This document shows, piece by piece, positions 24,115-36,174 of a stretch of 64,000 nucleotides of DNA. The notes beneath the pieces are model-generated. The model was not told the DNA's origin. It made no database searches and saw nothing but the letters and a program-made list of their open reading frames with translations. Location of the stretch: positions 10,756,001 to 10,820,000 of the forward strand of contig SMMW01000585.1 of assembly GCA_004794655.1 (NCBI GenBank). The letters run 5' to 3'. The DNA is from Marisa cornuarietis (Eukaryota > Mollusca > Gastropoda > Architaenioglossa > Ampullariidae). Position numbers and translations under genes: made by a program. Each line of letters starts with the position of its first letter. Position 1 is the first letter of the stretch.

Positions 24115-26965
24115 GTGTATTCATTGAGTCAATCCGCGGTTTTCGTTCCTTACGGGTTGTGGGGTGGAGAGTGTAAACATTCGTTAGCGAGACCTAACGT
24201 GGAGAAACACTGAAATAACAGGGACGAGAAGCATAAGAAAGGAAAAAATAATCTCGGAGGTTGAGCCGTAAAGGTTTCTTTTCTTTCTCAGGATCTTGCA
24301 CAGGCAAATGTTATCCGTCCTAAGCACCGTCCTGCGAAACAGTTAAGCGGGTCCAACTTCTTCCCGCAATTTTTATTTTTGATTTTTTTGGCAGATGGCT
24401 ACTTCGATCCATCTTTAGCGTAGTTATAGTTTTTGTCTGGCACGGCTAGCACGGAATTCACGGGCCACGTTTCATGTTTTAAACAAGACCTAAAGCTGGG
24501 TTTGAAGAACATCACATGTTACGTCGCCGATGGCGCATTCAAACGCGACAGATAGAAAGCCAAATGAATGTCACAGACCTTGCACAGGGTAAGGCTTCCC
24601 GAAAAAATCTGAATGGTAAACAATAAAACATGCATCGTTCAGAGTACGTTGCCCTTTTCCAATGACGTGAAGGCAGCATACGTTACAAGAACACGATTAC
24701 AGTTTGCGAAGGTGGAGCAGAAGGTCGGGTTTCACCCTCCATCTGTCGATCTTTAGACACAGCGTACCACTTACAATTCACTGCCCCTTACAGCCGCTAG
24801 GTTCTGGGGTTCATTTACCTTTACTTGTAAGTCGCTGAATGTCAAAATGGCGCTAACGACCAAACAGTTTTTAGTTTGTTTAGTTATATCCGTTGTCTGC
24901 AGTCATTTCTCAATCTGTCCTTTCATTTGCAGTTATGTCTGCAGGTTCTCTGGCATAAGCGTTTCGTCTCTTATCAGCCCAGAATCCGACCTTACACGTC
25001 AGTCTGCCCCCATCTTCCTGTCCCCCTCCCCGGTTACCTCAGCCTCTCGAGCGACACCTAGTGGTGGTGTTTGCCGTCAGCCGCACGGCGTCCCGCTTGA
25101 GCCCTGTACTCAGGACTTTTTTTTACGTTCTTCTCCTGTAAGAGTTGTGTGCCTTGCGCTTGCCAGCAGCTTTGTCTCCCGTCGGATGCCAACCGGTGGC
25201 CAGGTGGCGCAGTGGTCATAAACACGCAATTTCCGCCGTAATCTCAGCAGGTCTAATCAACGGCGGCGCCACTCCACCGGCCTCAAGTGGTGGTAGGACC
25301 GAAAAAAAGGAAAGGATTGTGGGTGAGGTGGGTTGATTCGGAGGATGAGGGCGGGTGGGTGGGTGGGTGGTGGCAACGGCTGCAGCGGAGCGCGGATAAT
25401 ATCAGCCCCACATCCTTTTACCCCCTCCTTCTCGTTCCTAGGCGGATTTTTTTCACATGGCAGTTGGAGCAATGTATCAGTATTTCGTACCACGTTGCGT
25501 TTCCTTCACCAGTTTGTTAGAGACATCAGCGACCGTAATGTAACTAAACGGACTCCATTGGCGCTCGGTCGATAACATTACATTTCCTAACCTTCTTGTC
25601 TAGCCATCGCCCCCTCTTCACATACACCCCATCCTGACTGCGTGGTTACCTTTTATCCCGTTTTTTTTCCCCTGACCTCAGCAGGCCGCCACTTACGCGT
25701 CAGGCACTTTTTACGCGTGAGTGACTTTCCCTCTTGGAAACGTATTATAGTCAAGAATGGACGTTACCGCTGGTTCTTTTCCTGCCCACTCAGTGCTCTC
25801 CTCCGCAAGCATCGATTCACTCATGCGCTGGCCTAAAGACACGGAGATTTATATCTTCCCATCCCCGCCCCCCTCCTTACACACGCACGCACGCACAAAC
25901 GTTCCTCCAGGTTGTGCACGAACTTCTTCCAGTACACTAGCGCAGTGGCTATATTTAGCAATGACGTGGTCTTAGTACGTGAGCAGCACTCGCATAAGGT
26001 ACATAACTCCTACGTATTCACGAGAGTCGGCAGTTTACCCATGGGTAAAATTAGCTGAATCTTGAGTTAATTAAACCGATGAGCGAAATTAAGTCCCGAT
26101 TCGTGACCCTGAGTATGAGAAGTCCCCTAACTGACTGGCATAGCTGGAACTCCTTTGGGAGAGGGGGCCATTGCGCATGTACGGTTCGGTCAAAGAAGAA
26201 GCAAGAAACCTTAAACTAAAACTAGAAACATAAAAAACGACACGAAAGCATGCAAGTAAATATAAAACAAACAAGCAGACAAACGAACAAGTAGACAATC
26301 TATAAATTTATTAATTTGAGTGAAACGATGTTAAACAATAAGGCGCCTTCATCTAGCCCCACAGCGCACAGTCGTCGTCATGATATTAGTCATTAATACA
26401 AATCACAGTCGAAAACCAAGCAAATCGAAGAATCAACACAAGCATAAAACGTAAAGACAACATCAGAAGGAAAGCAAGCAACGACGACGAGGCGGAGTCT
26501 TGTGTTGTACGACTCCAAGGACCCGCATATCAAGCAGACACGGAGCAGTTATAGCGACCAGCTCAAGTGGTAAATCATGTCCAAAGAGGCAGCAACGCAC
26601 ATGGTTATCAACGGTTGGCGTGCACTCAGTTTACTGGCAGCGATGCTGCACCAGTGCAGAACAACGCACACAAAAGGTCAAAGGGTTACAGTCTACATTA
26701 TTGACACACGTAGGTCCAGAACCTCAAGCACGTGAAGATGTAGCGAGCAAGTAAATCAAGTGGATCCAGAAAAGAGAAAGTGTGAAAATTTTAAGTAAAG
26801 TGGAGAAGATGGCAGAAAATGTGGTTGGAGAGACCGTTAGTCGACGAAGAAAAAAAATAGATGGCACCAAGTATAAAACAGTCATCAAGGAGAGTTGTTC
26901 GGCCAAACACAAAAAAAACAGATCAACAGTTGACATAAAAAATTAAAAGACAAGATTGATTGTGA
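24115..26965. other. Intronic stretch, no gene recognised
   Basis: Mostly unique DNA. It includes a GTGGG-rich patch (25325-25370), a possible SINE head at 25198 (listed separately) and AAAC-type sequence near 26220-26290. Frames here have no recognisable domains. Confidence 0.5.
25198..25240 (+). repeat. Possible tRNA-derived SINE head (box A only)
   Basis: GGCCAGGTGGCGCAGTGGTC resembles the 5' end and box A of tRNA-derived SINEs (TGGCGCAGTGGT). No convincing box B follows at the right distance, so this is weak. Confidence 0.25.
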
Positions 26966-26968
26966 TTC

Positions 26969-26970
<2 letters not shown>

Positions 26971-27004
<34 letters not shown>

Positions 27005-27022
27005 AGTGCGTGTGTGTGCGCG
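26971..27022. repeat. (TG)n / (CG)n microsatellite
   Basis: TG dinucleotides merge into GCGCGCG and further GTG sequence. Confidence 0.9.
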
Positions 27023-27318
27023 CAGATTGTGTTTGAGATCGAGAGAGCAAGTACAAGAGGCTTAACAGGTAATAGCAAGACGGATTTCATCTAAAAATAA
27101 AAGTATTATGGAAAAGTGCAAACGAGTACGAAAGAGTGGCATTGGACAGACATCTTGCCCGTTGGAGGGATTTCTGCTGGTGCACCGGGCACGTGCTCTG
27201 CTCGCGGTATGACGCTTACAAGCTCAGGCGCGACCCTCGCTTCTCGCCCCGTGAGTCGGCGTCGTTTATAATCTCGTTGGTTATCAGCCAGAAGGGAGGA
27301 AACTGGCCGTCCCTTGGC

Positions 27319-27326
27319 TATAAATT
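27319..27326 (+). promoter_or_regulatory. TATA-box-like sequence TATAAATT
   Basis: GGCTATAAATT lies at the 3' end of a CpG-richer segment (27150-27290). It is 60 bases before an ATG in a good Kozak context at 27385. It may be a promoter of a nested transcript or chance. Confidence 0.25.
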
Positions 27327-27384
27327 GAACAGCCGTTTCGCTCTTAGACCAGCGCCTGGAGATTGAAAGGAGCGGGGCAGCAAC

Positions 27385-27522
27385 ATGGCGCCGGGGGCAC
27401 GTGACCAATTCACTTATGACGGAAGAAAGAAAGAATTAAATTTACGAAAGAATGATGAAAAACATGAAAGAAAGACTTTACAAATTGATGAAAGAATGAC
27501 TGAGCCTTCTGCAAATGCCTAG
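27385..27522 (+). CDS. Candidate 45-codon small ORF, unknown
   Basis: The frame starts with CAACATGG (A at -3, G at +4) and ends at TAG after 45 codons. The product is highly charged (Lys, Glu, Asp, Arg) and has no domain I recognise. A TATA-like sequence precedes it. The DNA from 27420 on is largely GAAAGAATGA-type low-complexity sequence, which by itself would give a charged frame, so it is probably not a gene. Confidence 0.15.
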   Translation: MAPGARDQFTYDGRKKELNLRKNDEKHERKTLQIDERMTEPSANA

Positions 27523-27529
27523 TTTAATC

Positions 27530-29315
27530 ATACGGCAGAGAAAGTAAACTATAAACATGTTTTTCAAGAGTCGAGTTTAAAAGGTGTTTTAAAAGATCTT
27601 GTACTGAGAACGTGAAGCCAAAGACTTTTGTGGGAAGCATGGTTGCCATACTCCTAGGACACCAGGAACCCCTGCTTGCAACAGCCAAGTGGCGTAGGGT
27701 GCTCTGGTCGGCCATGTGACCAGGCATAACATTTTGTCGATGAATGTCCTTCAAGATACGTTGGAAGACGGCGGTGGTCAAAGGAAGAACTGGCTGACAA
27801 TCGTGAAGGAGTGGACACGTCGTCCCGTACAGGACCTGCTCACCATCACCCAGTACAGGTGTGGGTGGCGGGTTTGTCAGCTGCGGGTCTATCCATGTGC
27901 TCCGACCACAACGAACGGTACCAGTCAAGGGAAGAACGTATCAATGAATGCATGCCTGGCCTCCAAGAAGGTAGTAGACACCATCATCACTGACACATGA
28001 ACATGACTCACGCTATCTTAACCTCGTAGAACAAAAGTTATCTTTAAAAAAAAAACTTTCGTTTCATTCTCACGTTAGATGTTCCTTTGAAAAAGAAATA
28101 TTTTCCAATTCGTCTTGTATTTATCTTCCTCTCCACCTCTGCTCTTGTTTCTAGACAGAAGGATTTGTTCTCGGAGAATCTATGTGCCTCCTTGTAAGAA
28201 GTTAAAGATTGTGAGGCTGATTGGTCGAGTTTAACTTCTCTGAGGTTCCAAGCAGAAGAGCGTCCTTGATTTGATGGGCCCGTGATTGAAGCTGTAAATG
28301 GATTGGTACACGAGGACCGGGTAAAAGGGAGGCAAAAAAGGGAAAGTTAACCACGTTAGTGGAGGGCATTCATCTCGGCAATTCATATGAAGAGGAAAAG
28401 AGAACAAGGAATGATTTGCATCAGGGAATATCGACAGATCTTGTCATTTAGAATGCAAGTAGCGTCACTAGTGTCGCTGGCAATTGTGTTCGGATTCGCG
28501 CAGAAGGTACGTGATTTCACGTAGTATTACAGGCACATGCAGAGTCTCTTCCTCTGTCTCTCTCTCCCTCTCTCTCTCTTTCACGCGCACGCACGCATGT
28601 ACGCACTTTCGCACGCGCGGTCAGAGAAAAGTAGTCGGTGCAGTGTCAATACGTTTAACATTCAAGAGACATTTCGCAGTTCGAGATCCTTAGATTAATA
28701 ACGTGTTTTTGTAATCTAACTGACGTCTAAGCCAATAACCATAATCATTTTTTGAGAGACACATCCCTAACCCCATATGCGAAAGCACAGTAATCGTCAC
28801 GTGACAATAAAGACCCCCTCTCCCCAATCTGCGCACATTCTCTCGAGTCCCTTCAGTGGTTCCCTCTACACTGGTTACACCATTCGCACGCACAGTCATC
28901 GCCCTTGCTCTTGCAAACAGTCTGCTTTCTGAAGCCGTCGTTGCCAGGTAGCCTGACGAAGTGGGCCGATATGAGGATGAGTCCATCTGCAGCTGCATTA
29001 AACTGCCACAGAAAGAGCGATGAGGATCTGGTCTGGTCCACGCGCCACTCGAGCAACCGGTCGCGACATTCACTCGGCCAGTAAAAACAATGACACAGGC
29101 TCCATTTGAATTACTCCATTTCCGGAAATGGACATAAGCATGCGCAGCAGAGGCCGGTGACTAGTTGTGCGCATGCGTTCCTGTGCAGGTCGCGTGCGCA
29201 GGGGACTTCATTAGCGCTAGGGCGTGATCTCAGGACCGCGCTGCCAAAAAGAGAGTCAGCGGGTCAACCACTTGCAGCTCCCGACTACAACAGTGCATGC
29301 CAAATGGAAATTTAT
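27530..29315. other. Intronic stretch, no gene recognised
   Basis: Unique-looking DNA with a short CT tract (28555-28583) and a cluster of palindromic GC motifs near 29116-29200 (listed separately). Confidence 0.5.
29116..29200. promoter_or_regulatory. Cluster of palindromic GC motifs (ETS-like and NRF1-like)
   Basis: CCATTTCCGGAAATGG at 29116-29131 is a perfect 16-base palindrome. Three TGCGCA(T/C)GC-type cores, as bound by NRF1-like factors, follow at 29138-29146, 29168-29177 and 29191-29200. Function is not shown; it is a candidate intronic regulatory site. Confidence 0.3.
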
Positions 29316-29319
29316 AGAA

Positions 29320-29730
29320 ATTTTTCAGGACCGATGATAAGTAAAAACTTCCTCATGGCAAACCTACGTTTACCTGTCGAAAAACCTGCGAAGTTTGGAC
29401 ATGAGAAACATGGGCTTGTCCACGACAAAGACGACTTTACGATGATAAACATGCTTTACCGACAGTAAACATTTGTTTTCTGTTTTCAGAAATATGTTTG
29501 CTAATGATGAACAAGCGCTGATCTAAAATAAAGATGATTCTATGCACACGTTACAATTATAAACCCTCTCATAAACGTGCATTGACTGATGATACAGTTG
29601 AAACGAAAATCATGTTCCCACCTTGAATAAAGGTGCTTTAAACAGGATAAACGTGTTCACTCATGATAAATTCTCCACTGCTCAGGATAAACCCACGTTT
29701 ATTTAAAATAAACGTTTGGTTTTTGTTGCA
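29320..29730. repeat. Degenerate tandem repeat around GATAAAC(G/A)TG
   Basis: Recurrent GATAAACATG, GATAAACGTG, AATAAAGGTG and ACTGATGAT motifs appear every 20-50 bases. This is a decayed minisatellite; the best-preserved units lie at 29640-29715. Confidence 0.55.
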
Positions 29731-29734
29731 ACGA

Positions 29735-32700
29735 GGCAATGTTTTCAGATCGTTTCCGTATTACAGCTACACGAACCGGCAGAGGCGACTGAGAGTGAGA
29801 GACCTGGACGTCCTCAAAAAGGGCGTGCAGCGTCACCTTGATCGTGTGCACGTGCAGCCTCATGTCTGATAAACCCCTCGTGATGGATGGCGAAGAGGCA
29901 GCTCGTGCTAACAGCCAAGTAGTTTACGACATCAAATAGAGGGGCACAAACAATGACAATGATGATGCGTGTTAGTCTGCGTAGCGGCGGAACTGGGGGG
30001 TGTGGGGTAGAGAGGAAGGATAGTAGGAAGGTCGAGGTCTGACAGAATGACTTCCGGTTTTGCTATTAACTCCAAAAGGGTGGAGTAGATGATGCGAGTT
30101 CTTTTGCGTTGTTGCCAAAGCACAAAAACTCAAGAGGTCTGTTGTCTTTCCGGTTTATTTGGTCTTAACCAGGGAGGGGAACTGTAGTGGTTGACGACTC
30201 TTACAAGAAATAAATAAAAAGTGTATCAAAGAAACATAATCTTGGCAAATATTCTTAAGAATTTTGTGTTCTAACCTACTTGTAACAGTGTCTTCGGATT
30301 TTGGTTGTGAAAGGACTCGCCGAAATGACTTTGTGCCTACGACTTCCTGAGAGGCTGAGCACTGGTCTCGGCAGACTCCCAGCAGTTTACGTACGGTCCG
30401 TGCCTCGCCAGCAATATGGGTTACAACTAGTCAGACCGTGCGACAACACGCAAAAGGAAGTGTCTGACCAAACACAGGCTCAGACGCTTCTGTACACGTC
30501 AGCCTAGGCGTCAGCATCGGCTCTGAAAGAGGCATCATTAAGGAGTTGATGTCACGTGCGGGGGGAAAACTGCGAGGGGAAAAGATGTGGGTGGGTGTGT
30601 GGGGAATAATTGTTTGACACAAGCCCTTGGGGTGCGTTGTCCTTGGACAACCCCCTTTCAGCACACACCCAAGCCTTGCTGCCCAAAGCCTCGATAGCGT
30701 TTTTGATCTCTCCCATGCAGAAGGCGCTTTTCTGTCCTGGATCGCAATGTTAAGAAGTGACCTCGACAATCGATTCATTTGGTTGATCGGGATGCTTAAG
30801 TCGTAAGCTGTCATTTTCTTCGATTATTGAACCTGAAGAAAAATTGTTTCAGGGGTCGTAGCCTAGACTGTAGTAAACAAGTAACGACCAAAGCAAGAAT
30901 ATGAAAAGGTGTGTGTTGAGGTGTGCCGTTTTTATATTCCGTGCCTAAACACATTGGATCACTTTCCATCCCTGTTCCTACGATATTGAGTAATGGAGCG
31001 CTTAACTTTAACTTTGTTAAAAGTAGTTCACTATGTAAAAGGCAGTTGTGGAGCAATGGGGTCGGCTTTATTTAAACTGCCTTCAACAAGCGCGGAGTTT
31101 TGAGGCTAGCAGACAAAATTTCTTTAGGCCATGGCTGCCAGTTAATAAGGGAACTCTTAGGATTGATGCTCACGCAACATCAGGGAAACCCAGAGGCTTT
31201 TGTTACACACCTCAAGTGCCAGGAACGTTGCTTGTCTTAACTCACTTGCCACTCGCATCCTTTTTCGTTCATTTCTGAAATTTCGTGAAGTTGCAACACC
31301 ATCACTAACCGGCAAGACATCGCACATTCAGCTGGCTTTCCAGTTAAAACGGGAAGATAGACTTAAACTAAACCCTTTATTAATTTCTTCCGTTTACGCC
31401 CTAACACGTCACGTATACTTTGCTCAACATTTTTCTTCTGCTGTCCATTAAGAGGAGGATGTTCAGTCGACTGCTCTTCGTTCTCTCGGCTGTAGAGCAG
31501 AAGAGGTCGCCACCTAGGGTCTGTGGCTAAAGAACTCGTCCTGCTCACCCAGCAGTAGCTTACCATGGGTACTTAATTTATAAAGGAAGGTAAAGGCAGA
31601 CAAAGGAAAGACTTGGTTTCTGCCGTTAACATGCTGTGATTCGGATACGATGAACCACTTAAATTCGCTGTCCTTTAAACGTAAGACACGGGAATAACGA
31701 GGCTCTTTACTTTTACCCTAACCCTTTACAATGTACCTAACCCTAACTTTAACCTTTACCAACACTTCTAAATTTTAAGATATGTCCGCTAGCCAGTTTG
31801 GTACGATTTTGAATACGTCTTCTTAGTTGACCCAAACTGTGGAAATTGTTCCTTGACTCCTTAGAGGGTTAGGGAACGATGAGGCAGCAGGGGCAGAGGA
31901 GCTGGGCACCGTCCTAATATAAGTAAGGTGCTGCCGAGAAAAGCTAGATCTCTAACATCTCTCTCCCCCAACAAGTCTAAGGTCACAGGTTTATCTTTAT
32001 CTTTTACCATACAAAATACTGCTCCTGATTTAAAACGGTAGCAAGTGTTGACGTGGAGGTAAGAGTACAAATGTAATAGGTATAGTTCTTTTTATAACTT
32101 TGGCAAACTTTACTGGAGTGCTGACATTATATACACTATCCTGTTCCGGGGTGTAAGAAAAAAGTCGGAGATATTAGTCGGAGTGAAGATCAAAGCAAGA
32201 AATGCTTTATAGCATGGGACAGGGCTTCGCAATGCTTGGGCCATCATGATCTATGGCAAAATTTTTTTTTTGTTTCCAGCCGTGGTGCTTCTCTTTTTTT
32301 CCCTTTGAAAAAAATCAAAGCCATAATCAGACACGTAGAAGAAGGAGTAATATATGTAATTGAAAAATCTAGTAGTTTGTCTTCCCTGGCTGCAGTCGCA
32401 GGGACCTACATCAAGAACTCTCAGACTGACTTTGACAGACTTCTATAGCGTGACGAGAGTCTGCCGGGGTTTTCAGGGTTTTTTTTAAATAGTTTTTTTT
32501 TTGCCAACGCTATCTTATAGACGATGCGTCGATGGCAATGAGTTGATTTGATAACTCCGCCAAATATCGGAGAGACGAAGTCACCTCTAGACCTTAACTG
32601 CAGACGTTGAAGTAATTGGTTGAATTAAATCAATGTGTCAAGTATCTTGAAAGAGCACAAAGCGGCTGGTTGCAAATGGAGCTGCATTGGGATTCTTTCA

Positions 32701-33725
32701 TCCAGCTGTTACCAGCTGTTTCTTGTGGATATTATTTTAATGCCAGGGAACATGGCCTTACTGTGACTCCATGCACATGGTTGGATGCACGCTTACCTGT
32801 GTGTATGTGTGGGAGTGGTGGCTCAGTATCTGAAATTTTCTAAAACCATCGATGGTCAAAGAGTACAATCAGCAAAGGCAGAAATTTACAGGACTGTGAC
32901 TACTGATAAGTGTCATATATATATATAAACGAAAGCTTGTTCTTTGTAAGCTGAGGAAATGATCGGTATAACTAACCCGACGCTTGCCGAGGTATTAAAC
33001 GTTAAAAGGAAATCGGCTAATGAGACTATTCAACTGTCTCGACTGTTCTATTGGACACAATGTTAGAATCCACTGGCAAAACGGCAGTTCACGGAGTCTG
33101 TGCTGATGAGTTTGATAGACCAAAAGTGGATGTCTAATTTTTAGCAAAAGCTCAGTCTTCAAGACCCCAGAAGCCCGCTGTTCTCTCTCTAGTGGGCTTA
33201 ACAACATCATAACAACCTCACAACGGCTTTACAACGACATTAACACAACCATCATTGGGAAGCGACTGCAGCCCACGCAGCTCGCTTCATCGGATAACTG
33301 CTGCTGACATAGGAAGACTTTAAAGGGAAGGTTACTTTTGTCCTAAGCTTTGTCAACCGTTCTTAGGAGGGACATAGTGCCGAGGTCCCTTCTGTCACTT
33401 TCAGCTCTAAGTATGTGTCTTGACTGATAAAAGCCGAGAATTCAAAACAACAAGAATTTGTACGAAAATATACATCCATCATTAGTGATCTTGCACAGGA
33501 ACAAATGGATTATTCATTCTACGAAGTTATGCAGCAGAAAATCAGTAATGAGGCCGAATATTTGGGATCTTGTCTCCTTCCGAGAGCGTAGAGTTACTCC
33601 TCACCGGATGCGGTAGATTCTGTCCCCTTGCGGGGTAATGTGCGCGTTAGCAGACAAGACGGTTGCTGATGGCTTCCGTTCGGCACAACTCACGCAGACG
33701 GACGCTGGAGCAGCTGCGACAAGAC
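29735..33725. other. Intronic stretch, nothing recognised
   Basis: Unique-looking DNA with scattered CCCTAACC fragments (31715-31760), T runs (32260-32500) and a short (TA)n at 32918-32928. No gene, RNA or mobile element is supported. Confidence 0.5.
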
Positions 33726-33727
33726 TC

Positions 33728-33795
33728 TAGCTGACATGTCACGGCCTCAGGTGGCGGAAGTCAATAAGTCAGGTTCGCTTCCCGCCTCGGGACGG
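33728..33795 (+). repeat. Possible tRNA-derived SINE fragment
   Basis: AGCTGACATGTCACGGCCTC (box A-like) is followed about 25 bases on by AGGTTCGCTTCCCGCC (box B-like, with a short stem). Weak but plausible. Confidence 0.3.
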
Positions 33796-34279
33796 CTGGC
33801 TGATCGCGACACTGCAGAACCCACTGAAGGCAAGGGTTATAAAGTACTCAGAGTTTGACATTAATAACTCTTGAACTATTCCAGCTTCTTTCTGGGCCAA
33901 TGGTGGGGGGAGGTGGCGTTAATTATAAGGCTCGCTTGTCAGTAAGAATTACAAGCTGACGGGAGGTCTACTTGCACTTTTAAGTCTTGAATTACTACAT
34001 CAAATATACGCCGCAAATAACACTGGTTATATGAGGAGATGAAGGGAAGTTCATGAGGTACAACTCTTGACTTGATACAGACAGATCTTCTCGAGGAAAC
34101 AACTTCATGTTTTAGTAAACTACAAACTGCCTGCAGACGTGCTTCTTCGTTTAGGATAAGATGAAAGTTCTTATCCTTTAAATCTACACAAAACACAATT
34201 GAAAAAACAAACATATGAAAAGTTTCTGTGTACCAGCAGATTGGAAACAAGGTTTATTATCGTTTGGGAAATATTTGAA

Positions 34280-34680
34280 GCAGTGAATCAGTTTGCCTTA
34301 CAAAATTTTCAGTTAAGTGCAGATGCGTTTTCGACTAGTCATTTAGTAACGAGCGTCTGATGTTTTGAAGGCAGAGAGCTTGAGAAAGGAAATCAACAAT
34401 ATGATTAATAATGAGGAGTTTGCTTCTGTGGTAATCAAAGTTCCAGTCAGCTGTTGCTTCTTTTTTTAAACTTTTGTTTTGGTAGACACATTTGCATTAA
34501 CAAATCGCTTAAGATGTATTTTAATTCAATGAATCAGCGTTTCTACAATTCAATTGACCCGACGTGTCTCTTTTAGTTATATTTAAAGACGGATGGTTGC
34601 TTTTTTTAGGCTCAAGAGCATGAGTAAGGAATCCAGCGATCAAATGAACCCTGAAAAGTTTGTTTCGGCAGTAGTCAAGT
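34280..34680. repeat. Diverged direct duplication, 240-bp offset
   Basis: The segments 34281-34440 and 34527-34680 align along their length (GTGAATCAG.../ATGAATCAG..., TGAGAAAGGAA/TGAGTAAGGAA, GAGGAGTTTGCTTC/GAAAAGTTTGTTTC, GTAATCAAAG/GTAGTCAAGT). Anchors at 34381 and 34621 give an offset of exactly 240 bases. Confidence 0.6.
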
Positions 34681-34689
34681 GAGGACTGT

Positions 34690-35030
34690 GGGTTTAGGAG
34701 AGAAAGAAGAGACGAGCAAGCGAATGAAAGAGAAAGAGGGAGAAACGCATTAAGCCATGTCTCTTACGACTGATGGGCAAAAAATACATGGCTTTCAGTC
34801 GCTGGCTGTTGATTCGAAGAATGACCAGACGCTTCAGTACTCTGCGCATGCCCTCTCGACCGTCGACAGTGGCACGTGATCATCAATTCGATTGCTGGTC
34901 TGAACTGCGGCCCTCGACAACCCTTCATTTTTAGGTACGCAAATAGTGACCCCTACTTTTAAAAATTTCCATCTAACGCTTACCCTTCAATCACTCCCCA
35001 CAGTGGTTGTCTGCACAGCCCTTCCCTTTC
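34690..35030. other. Intronic stretch, nothing recognised
   Basis: A short purine-rich segment (34700-34745) then unique DNA. Confidence 0.5.
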
Positions 35031-35035
35031 ACCAA

Positions 35036-35058
35036 CACACACACACACACACACACAA
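35036..35058. repeat. (CA)n microsatellite
   Basis: Eleven CA units, followed by a long C/T-rich stretch to about 35220. Confidence 0.9.
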
Positions 35059-35610
35059 TTCTCTCTCTATTTCCAGCTACACCTGTTGTTTCTCCTTTAA
35101 CTTCTTTGTCTCTCTCTCTCCTTCCCCCACTCTCGTTTACTCGTTTTCCCCGTCCTTCTCCCCTATCATCCTCTACACAACCCCACCCCACAGCAACCCT
35201 TCTCCCTCGCTCGTCCAGTTCCGTGAGTCGTCGGTCTTTGACCCCGGTATAAGTCGCATTGATCAGGCACCGCAGCTCATTCAAGTGCAGCCGGCAGATT
35301 TCACGTGCCAAAAAAACATCGTTAGTCTAATAAGCTCCCTTCAATTCAAACTACTGGAGCGTCCGATGCTAATCCGCTTAACGACCGTCCTTTCTCCCCG
35401 GGTCACGGTGGTTTCCCTCAGTGTCTGGCGCGACCTAGACTTAGGAGTGAGAGAACGGAGAGCCAGTGCCAGACAGAGAAAGAGCAAGAGAGAGATAGAG
35501 CGAGAAAGAGAGAAAAGATAGACATAGAGACAGCTATGGTAAAAGGTAAAATAAGAGAATAAAATGCATACATCTGTGTCTACATTGTGAAACCTAAAGC
35601 ACAGAGAGAG

Positions 35611-35611
<1 letters not shown>

Positions 35612-35660
<49 letters not shown>
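35612..35660. repeat. (GAAA)12 microsatellite
   Basis: About twelve perfect tetranucleotide units after a short GA run. Confidence 0.95.
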
Positions 35661-35662
<2 letters not shown>

Positions 35663-35778
35663 TTTACTTTTATTACTCACCCTTCAAATAAAGAATATAC
35701 TCAATTAATAGACTTTTATAATAATACGGCATAAAGTCAAAAGAGAATGGAAGGGAGAATATGTACAAAGGGAAAGTG

Positions 35779-35852
35779 GATAGCTGAGATGCTAAAGCTC
35801 TGTGTTAAAGTCCGAAGGTGCGGGTTCGATGCCCGTGTGGCGGAGCAGGCTT
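35779..35852 (+). repeat. tRNA-derived SINE head
   Basis: TAGCTGAGATGCTAAAGC resembles the D arm/box A. GCGGGTTCGATGCCCGT, with a five-base stem, is a near-perfect T arm/box B about 25 bases on. There is no acceptor-stem pairing, so this is a SINE, not a tRNA gene. The element may continue to about 35910, where the tail is not clear. Confidence 0.6.
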
Positions 35853-36084
35853 CCCGCTTTTGACCCAGCTTAGACGTTTGCATACTGTGGAAAATAGTGA
35901 AAAAAGTCTAAGGGACAGCTCATCAAAGATGATTTTGTTGTATTTTGGCCTGTTTGTCAGTGGGAGCATTTCTGGAGAGGTGAAATCATTAGACTGCATT
36001 TTTGTTTGTAATAGAAGTACGTTAATTGCTCTCCCTTGACGACTTCCAAGTGGCAAAATGTCGTAGAGTAGAGGCGTAGTCAAG

Positions 36085-36170
36085 GGTCTACTGAATGTGG
36101 ACTGTGTAGAAGAGTTTTCTAATTATGGGCTGTAGTTTTCCGAGTATGCACTGTGTAGAAGAGTTTTCTG
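36085..36170. repeat. Direct repeat, about 50-bp period
   Basis: ACTGTGTAGAAGAGTTTTCT occurs twice with 50-base spacing, inside diverged flanks. Confidence 0.75.
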
Positions 36171-36174
36171 CATC

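Noticed and set aside
31715..31765. CCCTAACCC-like words, possible interstitial telomere repeat
   Set aside because: Only scattered single copies, no tandem array, and not a clean TTAGGG series.
35779..35852. Possible genuine tRNA gene
   Set aside because: Box A and box B are present, but the acceptor and anticodon stems do not pair, so a SINE is the better reading. The same holds at 46900 and 33728.
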